Shown here piece after piece: positions 35,161-45,457 of a stretch of DNA of 64,000 nucleotides; within the stretch, counting starts at the first letter, position 1; every line of letters starts with the position of its first letter. A program made the position numbers and the translations under genes. This DNA is from Oryzias latipes. Its lineage: Eukaryota; Chordata; Actinopteri; Beloniformes; Adrianichthyidae. Location of the stretch: assembly GCF_002234675.1 (NCBI RefSeq), contig NC_019876.2:14382829-14446828 (forward strand), in the 5' to 3' direction. Under the pieces are notes generated by a model. That model had not been told where the DNA came from, made no database searches, and was given only the letters and a program-made list of their open reading frames with translations.

Positions 35161-35724
35161 TTTTTTTAAGCAATCAGCAGTCAAAGAGAGTCTCATAAAA
35201 GGCAAGGTCTCTTTTTAACACTAAGGACATTAGAAATTTGCCCACGACCCGTAGGATATTGCACATGACCCGGCACCCTGATGTGTAAAAAGTTTCCAAA
35301 ATGTTTCACACTGTCTGGTCAACAACTAAACTGTTTACTGAAATCATGAATGAATGTTTACTGAAGATAATCAATCATCAAAAAGCACTTCATTTTCTTA
35401 CTTGAAAAGAATCTATCGGATCAGAACCAGATTACGAAAACTATGTAAAACTATGAAATGAATTAACTGAGTTGGGATTATATAAACTTGCTTCTTCCCA
35501 CTCCTTTTCAAGCAATAAATCAAGCTGTACATGACTTTAGTTAATGATCACTGTATTTAATTAAACATATTTGACTTAAGTGCGTGTTTGATTGTTTGTT
35601 GACTACAGTTAATGCTTGAAACAGAAAATAAATCATATCAAATCAAAAGGGAAGGAGCAAATCATCAAACCTTCTGATACATATGGAGGGTATTTTCATT
35701 TTTATTTCTTTTTCTGGTTGTAAC

Positions 35725-35834
35725 CCTTTTGCTATCTTAGATGACCCCACCCTTCTATTGACGTGTTCTCCAAATTTCTAATGAACTCCTGCCGCTCTGC
35801 AGAAACTATGTCCTAGAAAAACACTGTTTTTTTT
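35725..35834. repeat. Mosaic of a family B left end and a family A fragment
   Basis: 35725-35767 matches the left 50 bases of the piggyBac-like MITE. 35768-35834 is a slice of family A (CTAATGAACTCCTGCCGC...). An intact family B copy starts directly afterwards. Confidence 0.6.
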
Positions 35835-35836
35835 AA

Positions 35837-36033
35837 CCCTTGTGCTATCTTAGATGACCCCCCCTTACTTTGACGTGTTCTCCCTACCATGACAAAGGCG
35901 GATAAAGGTGGAAAGATTTCATGTGGACACCAGTGAAGATCACAAATCATTGAAGAAAAAAGGTTCAGAGCACTGTCTAGCGGGTCTAGATGACCCAACT
36001 CCCAATGTTATAGTGCCTAGGATAACACAAGGG
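35837..36033 (+). mobile_element. piggyBac-like MITE family B, intact copy with TTAA duplication
   Basis: 197 bases. Begins CCCTTGTGCTATC and ends GATAACACAAGGG, with TTAA at 35833-35836 and 36034-36037. The CCC...GGG ends and TTAA duplication are the signature of the piggyBac superfamily. It is too short to code. Confidence 0.85.
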
Positions 36034-36099
36034 TTAAACTTATAAATGTTTCATTTTACGATCCACCATGCAGGTGTGTGGGGGTCATGCTGGTTCAAT

Positions 36100-37100
36100 T
36101 CTGTCTGTCTATCAATCCTTTTTTCTGAAGAGAGGTGGAAGTTCATTGTTTTGCTTTTGTTTGTTTTTTAAGTTTAAAATACATAAAGCACTTTGTGTTG
36201 TTAAGGAATAAAAAAAGGCTTTATAAATAAAGAATTTTGATCTGATTGCTTATTTTGTAAAGACAAATATCAATCAAATTTGCTGGGCTTCGTCCACTGG
36301 TTCCCAGTCATTTACATGAAAATCCAGATGTGTGGGGATGATAAACATGGTGTGAGTCAAAAGCAGCGATCTAAAAACACGAATGTGGCGTAGACTCATG
36401 TGGTGTAACTGAATGTAGCTCACCATTTTTATGTCATTGGATTGTGGACATTATGCATTTTTGACCTTTCACTTCCACCACACATAAAAAAAACACACAT
36501 GGAGAGAAAGTTCCTCTTTTTTTCTGCAGAATTTCACAGCAGCCAAGTAAACTATCCCATCCTTCCTTTATGACTGTCCCAACACGCAAACTAATGGTAA
36601 GTAGTTGTTTTTCAGGACAATTAAAGTGTGTTGGAAAGCTGGCCAATAGAAGAGGTGAGGGGGGGTTAGTTTGGTGAACATTAACTGGTTCATCGGATGA
36701 TTTCAACCAATAAAGGCACAAGAAAAAGACAATAAAGAAAATGCACAGCCGTGCCTCTGCCTGCACACTTCCAACTGCTGGAAGTGTGTCTCAGCTTCAC
36801 ATATTTCCAGTTCAGTGGATGGAATCAACCTGGATGGAAGTGTTGCACAAATGACAAGTGCAAAAAAAGAGGTATTAAATTGTTTTAAAAATAAGTAAAT
36901 AAATACATTTTATAAAGTAGAGTTACTCAAACTTTCTCCAATGAATTCACAGCTGAACACACGTTTCACTAAACAGTTTTAAGGAACACTGGATTATTGG
37001 GTAGATTTCTTTTTTTTTTTTATCTTTGAACAATTTCATGGATTTATGAACCTATGGTTAAAAAAAATACAGCAAGGGTCACTTAATTTGCTTACTTTGT
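36100..37100. other. Intergenic, LINE-tail-like patch and no gene
   Basis: 36170-36240 ends like a fish LINE tail (AAAGCACTTTGTGTTG ... TTTATAAATAAA). A 110-codon minus-strand ORF at 36434-36766 shows no domain, splice context or initiation context worth calling. Confidence 0.4.
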
Positions 37101-37149
37101 TAGATTTAGGACTTTACAGCAGAGATGCACCACAAACCGTCAAATAAAC

Positions 37150-37860
37150 TGCTGATATTACATGTCATTACATGAATTGAATGCATGTAATTCTGGATGC
37201 AGGATAGGGAGTTTTAATGTAAATCATTTGATGTATGCAGATGATTTAGTGGATTTTAAGCCCCAGCAGCTCCGGTTTACAACGTCTGTTCCTTTTATGG
37301 TTTTAAAGATGACATTTTATGTAACGCTAATAATAGTGCTTTTCTTATTTGTACTAAGGCTGATGGGACATTGAGTTTTCCTGCTTTTAAATTGTGTAGT
37401 AATGAGTTCTGTCATTAAGTTAAATATCTCAATCATGTTATTATAACTGATGATGATGATATCTGCAGACAATATTCTCTTTTGTATGCTGAGGCAAACA
37501 CTCAGGTTTTATTCATGCTAAAATTCTTTTATTCAAATCTTACTGCAGTGCTTTGAACACGCCACACATGTGGATTGACTACTATCATGCAGAGGTTACG
37601 AGTTGCTCATAATGATGCCCTGAGGCTTTTATTAAACCCCCCACGATGGTGCAGTGCTAGTGAGCTGTTTGTTGGTGCACTTCACACTCTCCTGGCTGAT
37701 TGAAGACATTTTATTTATGGTTTTATAAAACGTCTTAATGCCTCTGAGGATACAATCATCCTAGCCCTCACCACACCATTCTTAAATATCAGTCCCCAGT
37801 TTGGAGGTACTGGTATGAACGCCTTTTTAAAGCTTTTTTAAGTTTGTAATTGGTGTTATA
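37150..37860 (+). pseudogene. Decayed LINE reverse transcriptase
   Basis: A short open stretch encodes CRIGSFNVNHLMYADDLVDF, with the YADD catalytic box of non-LTR reverse transcriptases in its normal context. Downstream sequence to about 37860 still reads as broken thumb/C-terminal coding sequence in shifting frames. Stops and frameshifts show it is inactive. Confidence 0.75.
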
Positions 37861-37988
37861 ACTTGGTTTTTATGTTTATTGTTCTTAGCATTTTCCTATC
37901 ATTTCTATGTTATTCTATGAATGTTGATTCCTTTCTGATTTCTTTTTATGATCTTGTTCTTTGGACCTTGAGTCCGTTATAAATTATA

Positions 37989-38054
37989 CATTCATTCATT
38001 CATTCATTCATTCATTCATTCATTCATTCATTCATTCATTCATTCATTCATTCA
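37989..38054. repeat. (CATT)n microsatellite
   Basis: Sixteen perfect tetramer units directly after the LINE relic. Confidence 0.95.
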
Positions 38055-38059
38055 TACAT

Positions 38060-38930
38060 CCACAACCAACTACTACAGTTGCTACATTTAGACACAGGAA
38101 GTCTTTTATTTTGAAAGGAAGTTGTTTGAACATCTGTCAAACGTTATAAACTACTTCATTTTAAAAAAAAAGGCTACTTTCTCTTTATGTTTATGTTTGA
38201 TTGATACCAAAATAAAAATTTCTCATAATAGTAGCAATAACATTAACACAAATCAGTGTTTTATCTTTCTAAATGGTGAAGTGAGACTTTATGGTTCCTT
38301 CTGGGTTGTAGTCAGTGAGAAATTGACCCGATGAGCTATTTAAGTGTTAAAGGTTGCAGACTCCTAAATGCATGTCTGCTTCTGCAGCAAATCTGCAAAC
38401 TGTCTCTGTTTAACAGTTTTCAAATAAAAGAACCTCACTGCCTCATCACACAGTAGTTGCATAATAGACGTAACCAGTCTTGAACTCTGAAAAAACATCA
38501 ATCGTGTTCAAAATTACATTTCTATTTTACGCACGAATGCCATCCTTCTGCAGATTAGACTTCACAAATGGACATTTTGGTTGATATTTGGTTGATCAGA
38601 TACATATTGTCTGATCAAAGCTTAAAATTATCATCTGCATATATATTTTATTCAGTGTTGTTGTATGAATGGATAGGAAAAGAAAAAGTGCCCCAAGACA
38701 AGAACATAAACAGAAGGCTTATCAAGCTCCCCATCTGTCCTCACTGGAGCCTGAATGTACGTGTGTCCAAAGCTGTCAGTACATAGGAGTGGATATACGC
38801 TTTAAACAAACCATGACAAAGCTGGACAGCACGGCGACAGCTTTAATTGGCGCGTCTGATGCCATTCCCACATGCACACACTGTTAGCCTAAACAGTCCC
38901 ACATTAAAAACCCACCCCTTGATGCCTGGC
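38060..38930. other. Upstream region of the osteocrin-like gene
   Basis: No coding exon was supported. The stretch near 38900-38990 is less AT-rich than its surroundings and probably holds the promoter of the downstream peptide gene. Confidence 0.3.
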
Positions 38931-38959
38931 TTCAAATACCCTCAGTCTGACCACTGGCA

Positions 38960-39016
38960 CACAGTCGCTGCCAAAATCACAGAGGACAGAAATCAAGAGA
39001 TAAGAGAAGAGTTATG
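38960..39016 (+). other. Probable first exon of the osteocrin-like gene
   Basis: GAGTTATG is followed by GTAAGATC, a good donor at 39017. CTGCTCGTCTCAG forms an acceptor before 39335. If they are spliced, an ATG at 39014-39016 lies in frame one codon before the exon 2 ATG. The upstream limit is not defined. Confidence 0.45.
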
Positions 39017-39062
39017 GTAAGATCCGGCTTCTTTTTTTTTTGGAAGTTCATTTCCCTGCTAA

Positions 39063-39269
39063 CCCTTGTGCCATCCTAGGCACTTAAACGCTGGGGGGGT
39101 GGGTCATCTAGACCCACCAGACAGTGCGCTGAACCTTTTTTTATTCAATGATTTGTGATCTTCACTGGTGTCCATGGATTACATGAAATCTTTCCACCTT
39201 TATCCACCTTTGTCATGGTAGGAAGAACATGTCAATGTAAGGGTGGGGTCATCAAAGATAGCACAAGGG
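39063..39269 (-). mobile_element. piggyBac-like MITE family B in the first intron of the peptide gene
   Basis: 207 bases in reverse orientation, with CCC...GGG ends. TTAA is at 39270-39273 and CTAA (one change) at 39059-39062. It fills most of the 318-base intron. Confidence 0.8.
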
Positions 39270-39334
39270 TTAAACCACATAATGAGATGAAAAGTAGGGG
39301 TTTGTATTGATGGCTGTCCTCCTGCTCGTCTCAG

Positions 39335-39939
39335 ATGCATTATTCCAGAGGTGTTCTGTCTTTCCTGGCTCTTTACTTCTCACTGGAGGAAACATCCACA
39401 GCTGTTTTGCCCTCCAAAATAAAACGGGTAAGGGTCTACAAAGCTCTGTCATCATCAGACGTTGATCCATCTAGTCAGGAGTCGGCTGGATGATCCTCTT
39501 TGTGTGTGTCCAGGAAATCCACTGGGTGGACCAAGAGGGCTTTTCCCGCCTGTCTCACCCCGCCAACACGGGTGACCTTTCTGTGGGAGACATGGCCGAG
39601 GTCAGCAGGGATGCGAACGGCCGGTCCCTCTTATCGGAGAGCTTCATTGCCCCGCCAGAATCCCCGTCTGTCCAGAGACAAGACCAGAAACAACACCAGA
39701 AACTCCACAACCACAAACCAAATGAAAAGAGGTAAGCACCCAACAAAGATTTTTCAGAAATTGCAGGGATCCCAATAAAAGTATAGACGATGATGCTGGT
39801 GACATTTATGTTCTGCAGAATTTGCACACATAAAAAAAAGTGGCGTTTTGTGATTTTTCTGTGCAGGAGGAAGGTTGCCCCTCTGGATTCCATCGGACGC
39901 TTTCAGATGAAAGGTTTCCGACACCAAAATGCAGCCTGA
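39335..39939 (+). CDS. Osteocrin/natriuretic-like secreted peptide precursor
   Basis: Three coding exons: 39335-39427, 39514-39731, 39867-39939. Their phases join perfectly and give 127 residues; human osteocrin has about 133. The start MHYSRGVLSFLALYFSL is a plausible signal peptide, with cleavage near STA/V. A basic site (KIKR) ends exon 1 of the coding region. The middle is hydrophilic and His/Gln/Lys-rich (QRQDQKQHQKLHNHKPN). The precursor then has EKRR, a dibasic processing site, followed by the C-terminal peptide KVAPLDSIGRFQMKGFR. This resembles the C-terminus of osteocrin/musclin (KRR...PMDRIGR) and the DRIG core of natriuretic peptides. No cysteine is present, as in osteocrin. Such peptides bind the clearance receptor NPR3. 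A 5' non-coding exon probably ends at 39016, and an AATAAA follows at 40316. Family assignment is inference. Confidence 0.65.
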
Positions 39940-40315
39940 ATCCTTTTTTAGTCAGTCTTGTCACGTTTTCTGATGCAAAACATCCATTTATTGCCACAAA
40001 AAATAACTATGCATGTACAGCATGGGAAATGTTTGAACGACACCAGCCTTTATTGGTTTTGGAAGAGCAAACATCTAAACTGTCTTTTGTAGATTCATAA
40101 ACAGCAGCTATATTTGTCAGAAAATATAAAAACCCATGGTATAAATTCATTTAAAACAATGTTTCTGTATTTATTGTTCAATTGCTGTTTGGCTGTGTGC
40201 TGTATGGAGGTTCGTGTCAAGTGGCTCCCTCTAGAGGTCAAACAGGAAAATTACAGTTCAGTGTGCAAACAGGTTCTTTTATAAATGACAACATGAAATG
40301 TCTTTTATTGATGAA

Positions 40316-40321
40316 AATAAA
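40316..40321 (+). terminator. Poly(A) signal of the osteocrin-like gene
   Basis: AATAAA 377 bases after the stop. Only 30 bases separate it from the opposing PHF23 signal. Confidence 0.5.
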
Positions 40322-40350
40322 AAAATACAACGTTTGTGGTTCCAAAGGAT

Positions 40351-40356
40351 TTTATT
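40351..40356 (-). terminator. Candidate PHF23 poly(A) signal
   Basis: AATAAA on the minus strand, implying a PHF23 3' UTR of about 1.26 kb (40351-41620). The UTR interval is low in repeats and contains no other gene. Confidence 0.45.
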
Positions 40357-41620
40357 TTTCAAGCTACAATTAAAGAAAACAATATCTGACTGCAGAAAAT
40401 ATAGAATTTGCTTGGGTATTCTCTCTTCACTTTCACATATGTACAGATGTTAAAGAAAAAAAAAAGGATATGTACACAGAACTCGTACAGGGGAGTGCAA
40501 CCGCTACGGAAAACTCGCAAGGACTCTCCCACAAAACGTAAAAGAAGGAAAGAAAACAAAACAAAAAAGCACATGGTATAAAGCAAAGGAACGCCACAGC
40601 CTACGTAGCCTCAACGTTTGTTTTTCTGTACAGCCGAGCTCTTCATCCTTCCCGGCATGCGGTGCACCTCTAAACCCGAAAGTTCGGAAATTTACAAGAA
40701 AATGTAAAACACCTTTTCTTTTTTCTACAACGAACCTCAGCGCTAGAAATGAAAAACAACAAAAAAAAACACTGCGAACAGCAACCTTTCGTATAAAATG
40801 ACTTGACACGTCCAACGACCTTTCAAAATAAATGCTCGTGGTAAATAACTAATGAACCCAACGATTTAACAAAAACAAAAAAAACGCAGCCAGGTAGAGA
40901 TTTGCATCAACTGTAGCTCCCATTCTCCAATTATATGAAGCAGAAACTGTTTTTATTTTATTTATTTTCTTAAATCAAAGTGCACCGCTGAAATTATTGA
41001 CGTGTAACTTGAAACTAAGCTACACCAATGCATGGATTTAATCACCTCCTTAACTTTACAACTTCAGTGGAGTCCACCGACAGAAACGTTAAAGAATCAC
41101 AAAAAGAAATTATTATAATATTAATAATAACACGAGCTGCCCATCGAGCCGTAGTCTGAACAAAACGGGACCTCCGCCTTCCAGAGTCAACCTTGCATTG
41201 ATTTGAGGTGAAGAAATGGCGATCGAACTGAGAACGAGTGTCAAGTCAAGTTGTCCCCCCTTGATGAAATGCTTTAAAAACATTTGCACATCACCAGTGC
41301 AATACATTACGAATCAGGACAAGAGATGCTGGAGTAACATGTTTTTAAAAGGACTCATACCCGGTACGGTTCCCCTCTATGCAGTACTTCACAGTCGGAA
41401 AGAAACAAATTCAAAACAAGATGGCAGGGATAAATAATGGTAGCGATTGTCAAAGGAAACGTTTCAAACCAACTGGTGATGCTCTTGAGATAGTTCAGGC
41501 GGTTTTGGCTGTAGGCATCAGAGTTTAGTAGGTGTCAGAGAACAGGGTGGGGGGGGGGGGTAAAGGAAACAAAACAAAAACAGGAGTTCTTTGTGTCTCC
41601 GAATGAAAGTTTCTTCATCT

Positions 41621-44535
41621 TTATGTGTCTTTTTTGTGTCCCGACCGCCGCAAGTCTCTGCACTTTTGGCAGTAGAAGATGTCGGGAACGTTTGACTTTT
41701 TGATCTTCGCGCACGACAAATGCACCCAAATGCCGCACTGGTTGCACTCGATCATCGGCCGGCCGGCGAACGGCTTCCCGCAGTAACACGTGATCAAGTC
41801 CCACGAATCGTCGCCTGTTGGGGAAACAAAAAGGTGAGAAGGCCGGGGTGTGATAGACGCCACATAGCAGTCGGGCGGGTCGTTTTCAATGAAGGACGGT
41901 GCTGAGTCTTACCTGACTCTACCATAATGTCTTCGTCTGCGATCCACGTTTCGCCTTCACTGGAGCTCATCTCTGCTTCCCTGGTGGATTCGTCCGCCTG
42001 CATCTTCCCCAGCCCCTGTGCGGTGGGGGTGGAGCCCTCGTGCGTGGCGAACTCCTCCCGGACGACGCGCCCCTCAGAGTGCGTAGTCTTTTCCTCAGAG
42101 TCCGTCTCGCTTTGAGCCGCCGAGCTTTTGAGCTTCTTGACTTTTGGCTGCTTTGAGGAGTTCTTGCTGCGTTTGATGCGGGCCCTTTTCTCGCTCTCGC
42201 TGCTGCCACTGTCTGCCGCTGTCGTCGTGGACGAACCCAGCGACAGCTTCTTCAGCTTTTTGTCCTTCTTGCGCTCCCCCTTTGCGCTGACCTGGCTCTC
42301 GTACAGGGAGTCCTTAAGGCGCATCTTATCCAGCAGCGTGCTATCAGAGTGCATGCGGGGGATGTTCTTCCCCTTGTTTGCTCGGGCTTTGCGCACAAAC
42401 GTGTGGATGGTGTGAATGTCAGAGGTGCCGTCGCCCCATGTGTTGCTCATCGAACTGCTGCCTCCAACGCCTCCATCTGCTGACAGTCCGGAACTGTGGG
42501 CGGAGCTGGATGAAGTTGGGGACCAGGAACTTTCCTACAAGTAGACAAAACCCCATTTATCCAATTCTTCATGGCAGTAATTAAATATCCCAACAAATAT
42601 TTACCAAAATAGCATCAGTTTTGTTACTTTTTTGCTTCTTTGCAATGTTCAAATATAACGTTATTTTAAAATTGTTTAAACGTAATGCATTGTTGTCTAC
42701 ATTCGCCAATCTAATGAGCATCGATGCACGTTGATTTTTCACAGAGACGTCTGGGAAATTTTGAGGCCACTCGATTTTAGTTTTGTACATTCAGAGCGCT
42801 CTACAAAATGGCAAATGTCCTATACAGGGCACAAAATAGTAATGAAAGGCGCGGGGTAAGTCCAGCCCTACTTCCCATCATCCATCTGGCTGCACTATAA
42901 ATGACTATAAAGACTATAAATACTTTTCTTCCATCTGCTCTTGATTCACGACGATTTGAATAAAAAGAAATACTAAGAAATGAAATTTTAAGCCTAATTT
43001 TCTTAATATAGATCAAGAATGTCACAAGAACATGTCAAAAACACCACACAAAAAAACAATCAGGTGGGTTTGAGCTTCTTTTTTTTTAACTTACCTCTTT
43101 GGGGCTTGGGATGTACCCAGCATAAGCCAGGACAAAGCTGCAGAACTTATTAAAGTCCTCCACGGTTCTCTTTTTCTTCTCCGGGGGCTAAAAAAGCATA
43201 AAGCTTTGTTAGAGGAAGTAAAGCTTAGCTACACGAGCCTGGACAACAACAGTGACACAAACCAACACCACACACACACAAAACGTATACACTCACCAGA
43301 GGTTCTGTTTTGCATGTCAAAAGAGAATCTGGTTGAGAAAAAATAAACAGCACCAAGTTAGTCACGGCGTCTTGTTCTGAAAAGTTAAACATTTTCGTCA
43401 AACACCTTCATGATTTGCTGATGCTCAAGTTCGAGTGATAAAACTAAAGCGAGGTGGGCTAATGCTAATGCTAGCTTACCAATACAGGCCGAGGTCGTTT
43501 TTTTTCGGCATCATTTGAGTCAATAACGTTACTTTTCTCAACTAGAATTGATATAACTTGAGATTTTCCTAAGCAGGTGCAGCGAAATATGATGTGTGTT
43601 AACATTGGCTAATGTGCTAGCTTAATTCGTACTGCAAAGGAAAGGTAAAAACATATATATAATTATTTTAAAAGCCAACCGTGAAGCTAAATGAATTTAT
43701 AAATGTTATACGTCAACTATAAACATGTGCATCGAAGTTTGGTTTCACTAAACTACCTGAAAGTGTTTTCTTCTTACTTTGCTATAAGTTAGCTGACATT
43801 TAAAGGCGAAGCTAGCCACAATTTAAGCAGCTTGCAATAGCAACGTTTTGAGCTGAGCGGTAATCATAATCGGACTATGTAATTTAAAGTGTTACAACGC
43901 TAGTGGCCGAAGGTAATTATTGAGGGAGAAGAGTTGTGATTACAACTCATCATTCAGCAACTAATTCATCGAGTGGGCTTTCTTGAAATGGAAATGGGAG
44001 CCCCAGGTTATGAGAAGCGGCTAGCTCCGTATTAGCGAGATGATGCTAACATTTCATCGGGCGTGTCGGATTCGTCAGTTACGATGTTTGAACCGTATCA
44101 AATCTAACCATTCTGCGCCACGCTGGTTGTTAATTTTGTTTTAAAGCCGATCAAATACATGGGGTTTGACCAGCTGTCTACTACATTAAGAGTATTTACT
44201 TAGAAACGTTAGCAAGGTGATTCGGCGCGTAAGCTAAAAAAAAGTAAGCTAACTGAACGCAGTTGTAACGTTAGATTAACACGACAACCTAACTTAATAA
44301 TTTATAACGATGCAGCAGAACTGAAAAATAACATCAATCGGTGGCTAGCCATGCCATATTGAAGCATACGCAACGAAACGTAACAGAAGCGTTCACAACT
44401 TACACAAGACAACAACAAGCTTGCTAAAGCCCACAAGACGAAAACTAACACCATCGAGCTGCAAATGATAATAAATTAGATTATTAAAGATGTTTTAAAA
44501 GATGTACCTTGGTGATCAGACATTATGTCGAGCAT
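41621..44535 (-). CDS. phf23: PHD finger protein 23
   Basis: Minus-strand coding exons: 44508-44535, 43297-43328, 43095-43187, 41913-42534, 41621-41814, giving 322 residues. The N-terminus MLDIMSDHQ and the conserved block [20 protein letters not shown] (about residues 21-40) match mammalian PHF23. The middle is acidic/lysine-rich and low in complexity, with a probable nuclear signal (KKDKKLKKL). The conserved MVESGDDSW leads into a C-terminal C4HC3 PHD finger with ligands C268, C270, C282, C285, H290, C293, C307, C310. Family knowledge: the PHD finger reads H3K4me3, and PHF23 is reported to dampen autophagy. Human PHF23 is about 80 residues longer, mostly in the linker. The gene lies head-to-head with ELP5. 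Confidence 0.95.
42840..43053 (+). repeat. TIR repeat family A, partial copy in PHF23 intron 3
   Basis: Contains CTTCCCATCATCCATC, AAATACTAAGAAATG and the end block GTCACAAGAACATGTCAAAAAC. The left half is missing. Confidence 0.55.
43340..44500 (-). other. PHF23 first intron
   Basis: No repeats with clear ends and no exon. The sequence is rich in GCTAGC/GCTAAC-like words, a feature often seen in fish promoters and first introns. Confidence 0.35.
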
Positions 44536-45457
44536 TGTCGCCTCACCGCCAAGGCCTCGGTCGAAGAAACAGAAGCAGCCTGTAAGCTAGCCAGAGAGAG
44601 CGGCCGTCGCTGGGAATGCTTCCCAGCGTGGCTGCACCGTATTGCCGGGTAACTTCAGCAACAGACTGCCCAACGCGCGGAAGACTAAGCAGAATCTTCT
44701 TCAAAGAAAATAATCCAAAAGGGCCCAGACAGTCGTTGTGTTGCCTTGGTGGGGATTCGTAAACGATCACCGATGTCGGATCAGAACAAATCAGTCTTTT
44801 TAGTTCGACGAAAATAGCAATTAAGCCCCTTTTTTATCTGGACGTGTGGTTTAAAAAGCATCCTAAGAAAAGCAAATATTAACCAGCACTGATAATGGAT
44901 CCATAACGAAAACTTTAAACGTAGTAATTGTTTCCTAGTCTTTCCCGAAGGTACACAAACGACCTGAGTTTGAGCTTTATTAAGCAGCACGGTCTTCGTG
45001 CGCGGCAGAAACCTTTTCGGGGGCTGTTGGTAGATTGGATCACCGAGTAGGACGTAGCGGGAGGGATCCTTTGCTGTGATTGGCTGACTAGGTTCGGTTT
45101 AGTTCGCTGATTGGTTGATAGTGCTAAAGTAGGCAGGGCTTGTCGACAAAGCTGATCCAATCTAACATCAACCTTCTTAAACTGCCATAAACCATTCCAG
45201 TGTTGCATGCTGGGAAATGCAGTAAGTATACTTTGGCATCCACTTTCATGTAAAACAAGAGTGTGTGTTTTAAACTATATTTCCCATAAGGCACCGAGGG
45301 TAAAATGCGGAAGTGTGGGATGGGGCGTTTCTTTATCCCCCAGCATGCTATTTAGCTGAAAGATGTAGCTCTTTTATGGTGTAAAAACACACGATTATAC
45401 AATCGTTTCCCTTCGTATTTTGTATTTGCCTTTCCATCTTTGTAGCCTAGTTTCACC
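44536..45457. promoter_or_regulatory. Bidirectional PHF23/ELP5 promoter region
   Basis: 922 bases separate the two start codons. A ZNF143-type site is present on the minus strand at 45201-45223 (ACTGCATTTCCCAGCATGCA). A second, weaker one lies near 45270-45290 (TATTTCCCATAAGGCACC). An ETS site GCGGAAGTG is at 45307-45315. No TATA box is evident. This is the classic make-up of a housekeeping divergent promoter. Confidence 0.6.

Noticed and set aside
34795-35169. 124-codon plus-strand ORF
   Set aside because: Runs through a family A repeat end, a hAT fragment and a CA microsatellite.
36434-36766. 110-codon minus-strand ORF with hydrophobic start
   Set aside because: No family similarity, no splice or promoter context, low-complexity composition.
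37961-38149. ORF with FIHS repeats
   Set aside because: Translation of the CATT microsatellite.
39310-39430. Alternative start MAVLLLVSDALF for the peptide gene
   Set aside because: Attractive hydrophobic start, but it is out of phase with the next exon at 39514; it also overlaps the pyrimidine tract of the likely acceptor.
41967-42415. Long ORFs in other frames of PHF23 exon 4
   Set aside because: Shadows of the real exon; only the frame continuing into the PHD finger has homology.
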